From contig JALPQD010000206.1 in the NCBI GenBank assembly GCA_023101885.1, forward strand, positions 2,522,454 to 2,586,453: a stretch of DNA of 64,000 bases, written 5' to 3'. Shown here in pieces: positions 34,335 to 49,700 of the stretch (position 1 is the stretch's first letter; each line of letters opens with the position of its first letter). The position numbers and the translations under genes are program-made. Origin of the DNA: Typhlomys cinereus (lineage: Eukaryota; Chordata; Mammalia; Rodentia; Platacanthomyidae). The notes under the pieces are model-generated. The model ran no database searches and was not told where the DNA came from. It was given only the letters and a program-made list of their open reading frames with translations.

Positions 34335-36715
34335 ATTTTAACAAAAATGACCATTGTACCAAAGGCAATATATAGATTCAATGCTATGTCAATAAAAATT
34401 GCCAAGCAATTCTTTAAAGAAATTGACTAAAATATCTCAAAGTTCACATGGAAGCACAAAAGATCCAAGATAGCAAAGACATTCCTGAGTAACAAAACCT
34501 GCTACATGTATCACCATACCAAACCTTAATCTATACAGTAAGTCCATAGATATTAAAAACAGCCTGGTATTGGCTCCAAAATAGACAGGTAGATCAATGG
34601 ATAAAGGTTGATGACCCAGATATAAGCCTACACATTTATAGCCACTTGATCTTTGACAAAGGAGCCCAAAAATTCAATGGAAAAAGAACAGCATCTTCAA
34701 CAAATGGTGCTGGCCAAACTGGATGTTCACATGCAGAAGATTAAATTTGTCACCATGCAAAAAAAATTAATTCTAAATAGATTGAGGACTTCAATATTAA
34801 GCCAGAGACTATAAAATCCCTAGTTGAAAGGGTAGAGAACTCCCTCGAGCTGATAGGGCTAGGCAAGGAGTTCCTAAACAGAAATCCAATATCACAGTCA
34901 CTAGAACCAACACACAACAAATGGGATCTTATGAAATTGAAGAGCTTCTGTTCAGATAAAGAGATTGTAAACTAAGAAAAGGCACCCCGCATATTTGATA
35001 GAGCTCTATTATCTAGAGTACACAAAGAACTTAAAAAAGCTAAACACTGAAGAGATAAATGGCCCAATTAAAAAATGGGCCTGGAAACTCAAAAGAAAGT
35101 TTTCAAGGGATGAAATATCTAACAAATATCTTTAAAAGTATTCCACATTTTTAGCTGTCAGGGAAATGCAAATGAAAACTTTCCTGAGATATTATCTCAC
35201 CCCAGACAGAATGGCAAAAATCCACAATATAAACAACACCAAATGCTAGAGAGGGTGTGGAGAGAAGTGAACTCTCATACATTGCTGGTGAGAATGCAGG
35301 CTTATACAACCACTCTGGTGATCAGTTTGGCAATGTCTAAGAAAGTTAAAGACTGAAATGCCATACAAAACTGCTATACCATTTCTGGGAGTAATCCCCC
35401 ACAATGCAAAAATTCACTGTAGTGACACAAGCACAACCATGTTTATAGAAGCATTATTTACAATATCAAAGTCATGGAATCAACCCAAATGCCCAACAGG
35501 TGATAAGGAGATAAGGAAAATGTGGTGCATTTATACAATGAATTACTACTCAGCCATCAAAAAAGATAAATTAATGAAATTTGCTGGGTAATGGATGGAA
35601 TTAGAAAAAAAAAATATCCCAGACACAGAAAATTAGACACCATTTGTACTCCCTAATAGGTGTATCCTAGTACCAAACCCACTTAATGACATATTCAAAA
35701 ATAAATCTCTGTAATACCTACTGTAATCCCAAATATGTAAATAGGAGGGAAGGGGAAGGAGCCTCCCCCTGAAAAAACAAAAAGAGAGGGCATCAGGATT
35801 CAGTAGAGAAAATAGGTCACTGTCAAGTAGTGCATGTAAGTAGCAAGACATCTGGTAAAGCTTAGTCTCAATCCCCTTCCTGTGCACCTGTGTCTGAAGA
35901 GGTTTGGTCTTACCAATCAGGGAGGACATAGGGACTGGCAGGATGGTAACCATACTGCAAATGGGACACTGACCCCCCCATGTGGTATCCTACTACTATA
36001 TTATCTACCTTTTTTGAGTCTCTTCTTATATTAAGATCTTCATTTAAACAGCCTTTTATCTTTAATTAGGAGGTGACCTTCAATACCAATCAGGATAGAG
36101 CCAAGGGTGGTGCAGGAAAAATAAAACTGAAAACAACAAACCATAATTCAAAACACCAAAGACATTAATCACCTGGAACCAGACCAGCCACTTCTCTCCC
36201 CATCCTAAAGCTCAGGGAACATTGCAGAAGAGGGGATGGCAAGATAGTAAAAATTAAAAATGTGGAGGACCAATGACATGCAAGATACTCCACACAATTT
36301 AGGGTTACAGTAGCCATAATTGGACTTTGCATGACCTGCACAATGACTGACATATCAAAGATACCCCAAAGTTTAGCATGGATCACAGGGAGTAGGATCC
36401 TTAGAAGCAAGGGATTAACAGTCATAATAGAGTTCCCATACTAAGGGGAGCCGAAGAAGGGGCTATGGGTTATGTGACTGAGTCCTTACCTCTCATTAGG
36501 GTGAAAGACTCAAAATTCAATCACACAAAAGGATGCTCCGGGGGATGGGAGGGAGGAAGGGGAGGCACTGGGAGAGGGGGAAGGAAAATGGGATGAAAGG
36601 AAGGGGAAAAGGGGGAAGAGTGCAAGGGGAGACTAAGAAGGGATAGAGGGAGGGAGAGGACCAGGGTACTTATTGAGCTTCTATGATTGGGAAAAAAAAT
36701 AAAAGAAAAAAATAA
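34335..36715 (+). mobile_element. 5'-truncated L1 with ORF2 C-terminal part and 3' UTR
   Basis: Starts inside the ORF2 C-terminal region (ATGACCATTGTACCAAAGGC) and runs through a broken ORF2 end (about 35590; piece 35358-35591 reads [12 protein letters not shown]) and a ~1.1-kb 3' UTR, including a G-rich purine tract (36537-36662), to AATAAAAG and an A-rich tail. Multiple stops; not coding. Confidence 0.88.
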
Positions 36716-36739
36716 TGATTTTATAAGCTAAAAAGTGGA

Positions 36740-37320
36740 ATTTTTTAATTTCTTTTACTCATACAAAGTTGGTAAGTACCCTATTTCCCCTCCCTCCAAC
36801 CCTCCCTGGATCCCCTTGCTCCCTTACCCCTTGTCCCCTTCCTTCTTCCCCTCCCTTTCTCCCAATCCCCCTCCCCCATTCCTGCAGCATCCTTGAGTGT
36901 GCATGTCAAAACTTCCCTCTGGATCCTCCTCTCTGATGAGGTGTAAGGACTCAGTAACATTGCCTAGAGCTCTTTTTTGTGTTCCCCTTTAGTATAGGAA
37001 CACTATTGTGGCTGTTAATCCCTTGCTTCTAAGGATCCTAGTGCCTGTGATCCATGCTAGACTTCGGGGAGGGGTCAATGACATTTTGGTCATAGCACAG
37101 GTCATGCAGAGTCCTATTATAATTGCTTCGGCCCTATCTTGTGTGGAGTATCTTGCATATCATGACTCCTCCCATCCTTGTGCTCTTACAATCTTACCGC
37201 CCCCTCTTCTGCAAATTTCCCTGAGCTTTGGGATGGGGAGAAATTAAGCTGGCCTGGTTTCAGGTGGTTGATGCAAAGTCTCTGATGTTCTGAATTATGG
37301 TTTGTTGATTTAAGGGAAAA
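36740..37320 (-). mobile_element. 5'-truncated L1, 3' UTR only, tail-to-tail with neighbour
   Basis: Reverse-oriented L1 3' UTR starting with a T-rich end and CATACAAAGTTGGTAAGTAC, ending near TGGTTTGTTGATTTAAGG. It lies about 25 bp from the tail of the plus-strand L1 at 34335-36715. Confidence 0.85.
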
Positions 37321-38828
37321 ATACAATAAATGTTTAAAAAAGAAATGTTACTGATTTAAACTCAAAAAATACATGCATCTCAAATTATATGAATTTTAAT
37401 ATTGAATTCATAATTATATAAGTATGGAGATATGTATCAATTGAGAGAAATATCAACAAAAGTCCAAGAGAAAATTCAACCAGTCAATGACTTTCTGTAT
37501 GATTCCCATTAGAGATTAGTGATTTCCTGCTTCAGCACAATGTGAAGTAAAATCTTATTCTATAGCTGAGGGCCCATATGGAAGATGATGGTTATGAGTA
37601 AAGTAGATACATACTTTCAGTATCTCTTATCTTCTTAAGTGGTGAGCCACTCTTGTTGTAAATGAGAATGGAATCATCTACTTTCAGATTGGAAAAAGAT
37701 TTTAGGAGTTAATGAGAGATTGTTCCCAGATAAAGGAGTGCAAGAAGAGTTGGGAAATTATGTTTTCCTTGGTTTCTTCCTGAAGACCAAAATTACCCAT
37801 AAAGGATTCTGACTATATGGCCATTGATACTTTAATTCAAACTGAACTGTTGAGTAAATCTTTTGAAATTGAACAATTAAACTCACAAGAAGCCTGGGAA
37901 TGGACTTCTTAATTGAATTGTAAATATTTTTACATTTCCGATAATTTCTCCCCATCTTTTAGGCTTCCATTGTTCTTTGAGAAAGAAAGATACACATATT
38001 GACACAAGCCATCATTCCCAAGAAGTAGATTCAAAGTTTTCATTGTTCCTCACAATTCAGGAAACAACTAGGATGAGGAACACCCAAGTGATACATAAGT
38101 GAGAGATCACATAAGAGATTGGGAGAGAAGTCAGGTTGATTAAAAATACCTATGTTTTTGTTGTTGTTCAAACGAGCCATACTAGAATTTTATATGCATA
38201 TTCTCAGCTTCCAAAGTTCTTCACTGATGAAATTTATTCTTGTACAATTTTATACATGTCATCGCTATATATCCAGATTACATTTCCCTCTAGATTTTCT
38301 TACCACTTTCCCTCCCAATTACATTTGGCTCAGGACATGAAATTTTTCCTATCCTATTCCTATTTTTATATTTAGCCCATTGCTGCACTAGAATTTAACA
38401 GGCCACCCCACACCATACAACCCCCATATGATCATGAACTTGATACTCCCTTTTAGCACCTAGAAAGTTCCCAAGGGTTTTACAATTGAATATTTTATCT
38501 ACTCCCTAAATCTGATTATTACATTTTGTCAATCAAGTCATGTGGGATTCCATTCAGATGACCACCAAGTATTTTATTTCAGATGAGAGAACAACTTTTC
38601 CTTTATATATCAATTTTCAAAATCAGAGACATCAATTGAAAAAAGTGCATGACAAATTAATACATAGAAAAATATGAACATTCTTGGTATTACCACACAA
38701 AAATTGACAGAGGGGAATGGAAGGTACATCTGGTCATTGAAAAAAGATCTTACAATTTAAGACAACATTTGCCAATGACAATGGGAACTGTCTTAAAAGT
38801 ATGAACTATTTGTAAAAACAGAAAAAAT
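37321..38828. other. No recognised feature
   Basis: AT-rich sequence downstream of a V2R final exon. No coding support. Confidence 0.5.
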
Positions 38829-39739
38829 TTAAGAAGTAACTTTAATTCTAGAATGCGATTTATCTCTGACAACCTGAAGAGAATTTCTATCTGACTTTAA
38901 CAGAATAATATAGCATTTGGGGACAAAGATATAGCCTAGCAGTCCTGCACTAGAGGCCAAGATGAAGAAGACCTCCACAGCAACCATAACCTTTCCCTTG
39001 GTGTGGTAGACAGGAAGAAAAGTGACCCATATAGTGCAAACACCAGCATGCTGAAGGTCAGGAACTTGGCTTCATTGAAGGTGTCAGGAAGGTTCGTGGC
39101 CAAGAATGCCACAGTGAAACTCCCTAGAGTCAGAGAGAGCAAGTATCCCAGGATAGCATAGAAAACAATGACTGAGCCCTTGTTGCACACAATGATGATG
39201 TGGCCATGTTTGGAGTGTATATCTGTATCCACATATGGAGGAGATGTGCCCAGAGAGATTCTACAGATAATGAGTTGGATCAAAGTGGCCATGGTGATAG
39301 CAAGATTAGGTGCTCCTGAGACAAGTAACCACTTCATCATTCTTCCCAGTCTTGAAGGCCAAAACAACAGTGATTGTTTTGGCTAAGACAGTGGACAAAG
39401 CCACAGTGAACACAACTCCAAATGTGATCTGCTGCATTATACATGTACCTGTGTTAGGATAGCCAATGAAGAGTAAAGAAGAGAGGAAACAGAAGAAGAG
39501 GGAGATGAGCAGGATATAGCTGAGTGTACAATTATTGGCCTTCACAATCGGAGTATCTCTATGCTTCACAAAGATCGCAAGAAAAAGAGCAGTAAGGGTG
39601 GAGAAGCCCAATGCCAGGCAGGCCAGAGCAATCCCCAGCGGGTCTTCATAAGCCAGAAAGAACACAGATTTTTGTAGGCAGTAGTTTCTCTCTGTGTTGG
39701 CATAGTGATCATCTGGACACTTCATACACTGATGCATAC
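38829..39739 (-). pseudogene. V2R final exon (seven-transmembrane domain), two frameshifts
   Basis: V2Rs are class C GPCRs detecting peptide pheromones in vomeronasal neurons; the last exon encodes the membrane domain. Here the exon begins after a splice acceptor (TTTCTGTGCCAG, 39740-39751) with the Cys-rich linker end (MKCPDDHYANTERNYC) and FLAYEDPLGIALA leading into TM1. TM1-TM4 are open to about 39350, where the frame shifts; the next frame reads WLLVSGAPNLAITMATLIQL to about 39010, then shifts back. The end reads [22 protein letters not shown] and then KCYIILL, with a stop at 38829-38831. Length (911 bp) is normal for the exon. The two compensating shifts probably make it a pseudogene. 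It may be the 3' exon of the V2R at 53055-54524. Confidence 0.9.
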
Positions 39740-40772
39740 CTGGCACAGAAACCACAGGTTCTTTAGTCCACACTTCATAATTTTCAAGATGTTTGTTGCC
39801 ATTTTTAGTTAATTAAACAAAGCATTAAGTTTCATATTGCTCAGATGCCGTACTCCTAATATCATATTTTCCATTGTCTTTTTAGTATAGCACACATAAA
39901 TGTATTGACATTTTCATTCCCAATTCAGAGAACATTAGTCCCTAATTCCTCCCTACATCCTTTTCTACTTATAAATCTTCCTTCACCCTGACAGATTCCC
40001 TTCTACTTTCAAACTCTTTCACTTGTGTGACTCACTGTGTGTCTCATCTAGAATGTCTTTGATAAAATATGCCTGACATGATTCATGCTCCAGCAATTAA
40101 CATAGATCAGTAAGTAGAGGAATGATCATTCTATTCTTCCCTATTGGCATGGCTCTACCAACAATGGGTTGGATATTTCTGTAACAATTAGGTAATTTCC
40201 TAAAGACTTTCCCAGGTCTTGCCTTAACCAAATTATTATTCCTGAGGGAACCTCGAATGTCAGTTTTCAATTGTCAGGTTGACACCTTGGTCTAAGTGAT
40301 ACAAAGCCTAAATTCTTGGATCTCATAGCCATGGCATTAGGAATTCACGATGATATCTCTTGTGAAGACAGTTTTTCTACCTCAGGAATTGTGCTCCAGT
40401 GTGAGAGGACCACATGATACTCAGGGTATATTAATCTTCCCAAAGTTTTTTAAAAAGGAATATTGATGTTTTTAACAAATATCAGACTCAATAAGTTAAT
40501 TTTCCTCAAAAGACATGGATCTTAATGTTATGCATTGGAGGTTTTTTTTCAACATACAGAAATTTTGGAATTATATAAATCCACTTATTATGTTAAAATT
40601 AATATTTTTAACCTTTGGATTGTATCTGTGTTAAAACATCTTTTTCATTGATATGTAATTTACATTGACTTTATGCTGAGGATTTTGATGATGTTCCATG
40701 CAATTGTGATTGTATAGTCATCATATCTTTTATTATTGGACAAGCATAACTTAATTTTCAACCTTGTTCCAG
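39740..40772. other. No recognised feature (possible V2R intron)
   Basis: Upstream of the final V2R exon on the minus strand. Exon 5 (a short Cys-rich exon) was looked for by eye and not found. Confidence 0.4.
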
Positions 40773-41041
40773 TTTTTTTTAACTTATTTTTCTGCTCATA
40801 CAAATGTAATAGGTACCCCTGCAACCTCCCTCCTTCCACCCTTCCCTGGACCTCCCTGCTCCCTCCCCTTTTTACCCTTCCTTTCGCCCTCCCTCCCTTT
40901 CTCCCAGTGTCCCCTCCCCCCATCTCTGAAGCATCCTTTAATGTGTATATCAAATTTTTCTCTAGGTCCTCCTCTCTGATGAGGTGTAAGGACTCAGCAG
41001 CATTTCCTAGAACTCTTTCTTGTGTTCCCCTTAAGTATAGG
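40773..41041 (-). mobile_element. 5'-truncated L1, 3' UTR only
   Basis: T-run followed by the reversed L1 3' end (CTGCTCATACAAATGTAATA). Flanked by CCTTGTTCCAG (40762-40772) and CCTTCTTCCAG (41042-41052), an 11-bp duplication with one mismatch. Confidence 0.85.
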
Positions 41042-41275
41042 CCTTCTTCCAGGTCTTTTCTCTCTTGGTTACTTATATCATGGCAGAAGATTTCATACTA
41101 TCATCAATAATTGAATCACACCTCTTCTAAAGAATTATTGTGAAAAGTAGATACTCTTTCCCTTGCCTCTGTATCTAGTATGATAATTACTAAACACCTC
41201 CCTCTATCTTTTATTCATCTGTGCAGGAGATGATTGAACCCCTATGGCTGGGCCTTTCCACATCATCTACATAAT

Positions 41276-41494
41276 CTCCCTTGGCCCTGGTGTTGGTGTG
41301 TGCTCTCCCATCAAGCTGGACTGAGAACTGTAACTAGTAATCATAAGAGAGAATAAGCCCCTTCTTCCCTTATGCCGTTTGATGTCATTTATCAGCAACC
41401 ATGCAGGCTGATTACAATATGCCCTCTTCAGTCTATTAAAATGCCTAACTGTACATTTTATGTTTGAATCAAATAATTGGTTGTCACCAGAAGC
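41276..41494 (+). repeat. Duplicated partial LTR plus flank, copy A
   Basis: Near-identical to 42133-42351 at an offset of exactly 857 bp at both ends. Contains the 3' part of a MaLR-type LTR and about 75 bp of the same unique flank (CTCTTCAGTCTATTAAAATG onward). Confidence 0.9.
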
Positions 41495-41851
41495 ATACAC
41501 TGTAGCTGTGCTTAATTCCCCAATCTGCTCATAAAATTTTCCCTATCAGCATTTCATCATAAAATAAGGAAAACTCATATGCTCCATACCTCCATAAGGG
41601 ACAATTGAGGGTTAATATTGGGTGGAGATGGGGTGGAGATAGTATAATATTTTGCTTAGTCAAATGCACAGACGCATGCCAATATAGACAACATTGATGA
41701 AAGTTGTGTGAGCCACACATGCAAAAAGTCTTGAAATTAGAAGGAGGACTGGTTGAAAAGATTTTCATAAAAATAGAAGGAGAATTGGATTGGTTTGGAT
41801 TGGGTAACAAGGGATTAAAAATTTAAATTGTAAATAATGTTCTTCTTGCCC

Positions 41852-42276
41852 TGTCATAGTTAAGAACAGGTGTCAACTGGACTGTTGAGGGTTTGAGCTC
41901 TGGGCACATTTGTAGAGAATTAGTGGTTAAGTTAGGCCCAGAGCAAACCTGAAGGAAATTGTCTAGCTGATGGGGAAGGCCCAACCCATGGTGGGTGAGA
42001 CTAGGCCCTGGAATAAACCACTGAGAGCTAGTTGAGAGAATTGGCATCCTTCTGTGTACTTGGCCAGACATGCTGGTCTGACAAGTAGGGATTGTCCATC
42101 TCTCAGCTGTTATGTGGTGATGGTGTAGCCAGCTCCCTTGGCCCTAGTGTTGGTGCGTGCTCTCCTGTCAAGCTGGACTGAGAACCATAACCAGTAATCA
42201 TAAGAGAGAATAAGCCCCTTGTTCCCTTATACCGTTTAATGTCATTTATCAGCAACCATGCAGGCTGATTACAACA
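41852..42276 (+). mobile_element. Solo MaLR-type LTR
   Basis: Begins TGTCATAGTTAAGAACAGG and ends GCTGATTACAACA. Flanked by the same 5 bp, TGCCC, at 41847-41851 and 42277-42281, which fixes both ends and indicates a solo LTR left by LTR-LTR recombination. Confidence 0.92.
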
Positions 42277-42351
42277 TGCCCTCTTCAGTCTATTAAAATG
42301 CCTAACTGTACATTTTATGTTTGAATCAAATAATTGGTTGTCACCAGAAGC
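42133..42351 (+). repeat. Duplicated partial LTR plus flank, copy B
   Basis: Second copy of 41276-41494; this one belongs to the complete LTR, so it is likely the source. Confidence 0.9.
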
Positions 42352-43180
42352 TGCAATATTTCAAGATGAGTTCTTTCTGAAAATTTGTCTAGTACCTACT
42401 TCCACTTGTCTGTCATCTGATGCATATATACAATAACATAGTTTTTAAAATAACTGAATGAGATCCTTAAATCTGTCACTGTGCACCTCAGTAATGTCCA
42501 CATGGTGACCTAAGCTCACAAGTACTAAGTTTATCAATGCTCACATGTGAGCTAACATAACTCACAAAGTACACCTTATCCATTGTTGGGATGCTACTCA
42601 ATGGCATGTTTCACACTAAGAAAAATCCATGTTTTAAGGGAAAAATCACTCTGCTGAGCATTATTCCTATGTAAGTAACTTCCTTAGTGATGTGGCATTG
42701 ATACAAAAACAAAAACAGCCCCCCTTCCACTGACCCTGAACACACTCTCACTCCTGCGGTCCAGGTAAGGCACTCTGCTTCTCAGGTAGTCCCCACCAGA
42801 ACACAGGTCCCCCACTCCTCCCAGCCCCTCTCACCATCCAACCTGAACAGCGCCAAAGCAGGCCAGGGCTTGAGTGGCCTACTGACCATGCCCCAGGTCC
42901 CAGATGAAGCCAGGCTATCATCCTTAGCCCCTCCTCCTCTTCCACCTGCTGTGAACAAACACTCACTTACAGACCAGGTAAGACACCCCCTGTCTACTAA
43001 AATTGATTTAATTGATGTAGTAACAGTCTAATAGCCTATCTTGGAAATAACAATAACAACAGACAAACGCACCCAACTCCAAGGTAACCACTAGTAATAA
43101 CTGCCAGAGAGCAGTGATACCAAATAAATCAGTTCAGTCAAAAACAAATAGAAAATGTAGACTCAAGAGACAAAACAACA

Positions 43181-44318
43181 ATGCCCAAGTCAAAGGATAG
43201 ATCTATTAGAAACAAAAGAAAAGAAAATAAATCTCCCACTGAAAGAATTAACCTCATAATGACAGATTCCAACAAGAACAAATTGACAGAAAATATCCAA
43301 TAAATCCAGGCACAAGAAAACAACTTTTAAAGCATGATAATTACCATGATCAATACTATGAAAGAGGAAATCCGGGAGGATTTAAATATCCACATCAACC
43401 ACTTTGAATAGGAACACAACAGACACCTGGGGGAGTTGAGAAAAACAGTTCAAGAAACAAAAATAAGCATAAAGCAGTTGAAAAATCTCAGGTAGAGTTT
43501 AAAACTGAACTAAAAGACAATTTATCCTCAACCCAGACTCGACGGAGAGTCTTAACAAAAGAACTATCAAGGCAGAAAATAGAATTTCAGATCTTGAAGA
43601 CAAAGTGGCAGAATTAAGCAGCTCAATGGAAGAGGTTGTTAAAGCCAAAAAAAAACTTGAGAGGAATATTCAAGAGTTATGGGACACCCTGAAGAAGCCT
43701 AACATGCACATTCATGGAATACCAGAGCAAGAATTTCAAAATACCCCACTTGAGGAAATTTTTCATAAACTATCATAAATGAAAATTTCCCTCATCTAAA
43801 GAAAAAGAGGCCCATCCAAATACAAGAGGCATTCCACACCCCAAACATATATGACCAAAATAGAAACTTGCCATGGCAAACGATAGTCAAAACACTCCAC
43901 ATTCAAGACAAAGAAATAGTGGGGAGAGCTTCAAGGGGGAAAAAAAGTCACTTTTAAAAGTAAATCTATTAAAATAACAAGTGACTTCTCAATGGAAACA
44001 GTAAAAGCAGAAAAAGCTTAGAGAGACATACTTCAAATATTGAATGAGCAAAAATGTCAACCCAGGCTCATTTACCCTACAAAACTATCTGTCATGATCG
44101 AGGGAGAAAAAAAAATTCTCCAGCACAAAGACAACTTGAAGGCTTAATGTCTACCAATCCAGGCTTTCAAAAAATGCTAGAAATGATACTTAAGACTGAA
44201 GAAAAAAACAAGTGTATCCAGGATGACAGAAGTATAATACCACCAAAACCTAAAAGTGAAACAATACACTTACAAAAGCCACTATACATAAAAAAATGTC
44301 TGGAATTAAAAAATAATT
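43181..44318 (+). pseudogene. L1 ORF1 remnant
   Basis: Starts ATGCCCAAGTCAAAGG, giving MPKSKDR. Downstream sequence keeps ORF1 character (coiled-coil region 43340-43560, C-terminal region 43600-44330, including the open piece 44054-44329) but stops and frameshifts interrupt it repeatedly. Confidence 0.8.
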
Positions 44319-44402
44319 TCTCCTTCTAACATTAAATGTCAACAGAATTAACTTGCCAATCAAGAGACACAGATTACAAATCTGGATTAAAAATTACAAC
44401 CC

Positions 44403-44624
44403 GAGGCTAGAGAGGTGGCTCAGGGGTTAAGCCTCTGCCTTGCAAGCAAAAGGCCCTGAGTTCGGATCCTAGAACCCACGTATAGATGCCGAGCGGAAGC
44501 GGGGGTGGCCTGTGTTTCTGGTCCTGGTAGGACGAAGCCTGTGAATCCTGGGACAGAGTAAACAAGGAGGAGGTGGAGGCGGTCCATGGTGATTCCGAAT
44601 CATCCGTGGTTCTACACGCACACA

Positions 44625-44661
<37 letters not shown>

Positions 44662-44715
44662 ACACATACACGCACAATTGAATAAATAATAAAAATAATT
44701 TAAAAAAATTTTAAA
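44403..44715 (+). mobile_element. tRNA-derived SINE with CA microsatellite
   Basis: Young family; CA/CG tract at 44617-44676, tail TTGAATAAATAATAAAAATA. Flanked by AAAATTACAACCC (left, ending 44402) and AAAAATCACAACCCA (right, starting about 44715), a duplication of about 13 bp with one mismatch. Confidence 0.9.
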
Positions 44716-45549
44716 AAATCACAACCCATCAATCTGCTGCCTTCAGGAAACTCATCTCACCACAAAAGATAGGCACATCCTAAAGATGAAAGGCTGGTCC
44801 AAAATTCTGCAAGCTAATGGAACCAGGAAACAGGCAGGGGTAGCCATTATGCTGTCGGACATAGTGGACTTCAAGCCAAAAAAAAATCATAAGAGACACA
44901 GATGGTTACTATATTTTAGTCACAGGTACAATTTACCAGGAAGACTTCACAATACTGAACATATATGCACATAATACAGGCCCCTCCACATTCATTAAGC
45001 AAACCTTACAGCATCTAACACGAGAAATCAACCCCAAAATAATAATTTGTGGGGATTTCAGCACTGCCCTCTCAACATGGGATAGATCAACAGGTCAACA
45101 ACTTAGCAGAGATACATTGGAACTTAATCAAACTCTTACTGAAATGGACCTTACAGATCTCTATCAAACTTTTCAACCACACACCAAAGAATACACATTT
45201 TCTCAGCAGCACATGGAACTTTCTCCAAAATACACCACATACTGGGCACAAATCAAAACTCCACATATACAGGAAAGTTGAAATTCTAGCCTGTACACTA
45301 TTAGATCAGCATGGTCTAAAGCTTGACATCCACAACACAACAAACAACAGAAAATTCACCAATTCTTGGACCCTAAACACTATGATGCTGAATGAGAATT
45401 AGATTCAGGAAGAAATTACAAAGGAAATTCAAGATTACTTGAAAGCAAGTGATAATGAAAATACAACTTATCAAAATCTTTGGGACACAATGAATGCTCT
45501 CCTAAGAAGTAAATTCATAGCTTTTTTTTAAATTTAGCATCAGTCTATA

Positions 45550-46785
<1,236 letters not shown>

Positions 46786-49700
46786 AAATTCATAGCTCTT
46801 AATGCCTACATCAATAAAATAAAAACAGAAATTAGTAAAATTAGGGGAGAAATTTCTGAAATTGAGATAAGGAAAATGATACAAAGAATCTACCAGTCAA
46901 AAAGCTGGTTTTTTTAAAAAAAAAATCAGTATGATAGATACACCCCTAGCTGAATTAACCAAAAGCAAGAGAGACAAAACACAAACAAAATTCAAAATGA
47001 AAATGGAGTTATCATTACCGATACCCAAGAAATTCAGAGTATTGTAACGTCATATTTCAAAAACTTATACTCTTGTGAAATTTTACAACACAAAAGAAAT
47101 GGATGAATTTCTACATCAACACAACTTACCTAAATTGAATAAGGAAGTTCTGAATTATTTAAATAGTTCTATAATATATGATGAAATCGATGAAATAATG
47201 TCGGGTCTTCCCACCAAAAAATGCCCTGATCCAGATGTATTCAGCATGGAGTTCTACCAGTTATTCAAGGATCTAATAACACAAATACACCTCAAACTGT
47301 TCCATCAAATAGCAAACGAAAGAACACTACCTAATTTTTTCTATGAAGCTAATATCATTTTTATCCCAAAACTTAATAACAATACCCTAAAAAACTATAG
47401 GCCATTCTCTCTGATGAACACAGATGAAAAGATTCTCAACAAAATCTTAGCAAATCAGATTCAAAACCATATCAAAAAGATCATTCACTAAGGATTTATC
47501 CCAGGCACACAAGGTTGGTTCAACATATGCAAATCCATAAATGTAATTCATCATATAAACCAGTCCAAAGTCCAAGAGCACATGGTATTCTCGATAGATG
47601 CAGAAAAAGCTTTTGACAAGATCTAACAGCCCTCTTGATCAAAACCCTAGAGACAGTTGGAATAGAAGGAAATTTTATCAATATGAAAAAGCTGCATACA
47701 ATAAGCCAACAGCAAAGATTATACTCAAGGGGGTAAAACTTGAAGCATTCACGCTTCAATCAGGAACTATAAAAGGCTGTGCACTCTCACTTTTATTCAA
47801 TATTGTACTTTAAGGCTTATCTGAGGCCATCAGGCAAGAAAGGGACATGAAAGGGATTCAAATTGGCAAGAAAGAAGTCAAGTTATCTCTATTTGCAGAT
47901 GACATGATCTTATACCTGAGCGATCCCAAAAACTCCACCAGGAAAATTCTGGACAGAAATTCAGCAGGGTTGCAGCATACAAAATAAATGTACAAAAAGC
48001 AGTGGCCTTCCTATACGCCCAGAATGAAAGAAGGGAGAAAGCCCTGAGAGAAACAACCCCATTTACTATAGCCCCTAAAAAAACGAAATACCTAGGTATA
48101 AACCTAAAAAAAGAAGTAAGAGACCTTTACAACTAAAACTTTAAAACCCTAAAGAAAGAAATTACAGAAGACACCAGAAGGTGGAAAGACATCCCATGTT
48201 CCTGGATTGGCAGAATCAACATCATAAAAATGACTATTCTATCAAAGGCAATATACAGATACAATGCTATACCAATCAAAATCCCAAAGCAAGTGTTTAA
48301 AGAAGTTGACCAAACAATCTCACAATTCATATGGAGGCACAAAAGACCCAGGATAGCAAAAACAATCCTGAGTAACAAAAACAATCCCGGAGGTATTACC
48401 ATACCAAACCTCAGTCTATACTACAAATCCATAGTTAAAAAACATGTTGGTACTGGCTCCAAAATAGACACACAGATCAATGGAAAAGGGTTGGAGACCC
48501 AGATATAAGCTCACACAATTATAGCCATTTGATCTTTGACAAAGGGGCCCAAAAATTCAACGGCAAAAGAACAGTATCTTCAACAAATGGTGCTGGCAAA
48601 ACTGGATATCCACATGCAGAAGATTAAAACTGGACCCATACTTGTTACCATGCACAAGACTTAATTCCAAATGGATCAAGGACCTCAATATAAGGCCAGA
48701 GACTCTAAAAGCCTTAGTTGAAAGGGTAGGGAACTCCATTGAGCTGATTGGACTAGGCCAACAGTTCCTAAATGGAAATCCAATAGCACAGTCACTTCAA
48801 TCAACACTCAACAGATCGGATCTTATGAAATTAAAGAGCTTCTGTTCATATGAAGAGACTATAACCCAAGCACAGAGGCAACCAGAGAATGGGAGAAAAT
48901 CTTCACTAATCACATATCTTATAGAGCTTTACTATCCAGAATGCACAAATAACTTAGAAAACTAAACACCAAGGAAACAAATGGCCCCATTAAAAAAAAT
49001 GCACCTTGGAACTCAAAAGAAACTTTACCAAGTCAGAAATTGAAATGTCTAACAAATATCTTAAAAAATGCTCCACATCCTTAGCCATCAGGGAAATGCA
49101 AATCAAAACATCCTTGAGATATCATCTCACCCCGATCAGGATGGCAAAAATCCACAATACAAACAAACCAAATGCTGGAGAGGATGTGGCGAGAAGTGAC
49201 TTTCTTACATTGCTGGTGAGAATGCAGGCTTATACAACCACTCTGGTGAGCCAACTGGTGATTCTTAAAAAAGTTAAAGATTGAAATGCCATATGACCCT
49301 GCTATTACACTTTTGGGAATAATCCCCCATATAGCAAAAATTCACCTCTATAGCACAAGCATGACCATGTTCATAGCAGCACTGTTTACAATAGCAAAGT
49401 CATGGAATCAACCCAAATGTCCAACAATTGATGAGTGTATAAGGAAAATGTGGCAGATTTATACAATGGAATACTACTCAGCCATCAAAATGATGAATTA
49501 ATGAAATTTTCTGGGAAATGGACAGAATTAGAAACAATTACATTGAGTGAAGTATCCAAGACACAGAAAATTAAGCGCCACATGTACTCCCTAATATGTG
49601 GATCCTAGTACCAAACCCACTTAGTGATACACTCAAAGATAGATCTCTGTAATACCTACAGTAATTGCAAAGATTATAAGCAGGAAGGAAAGGGGAAGGA

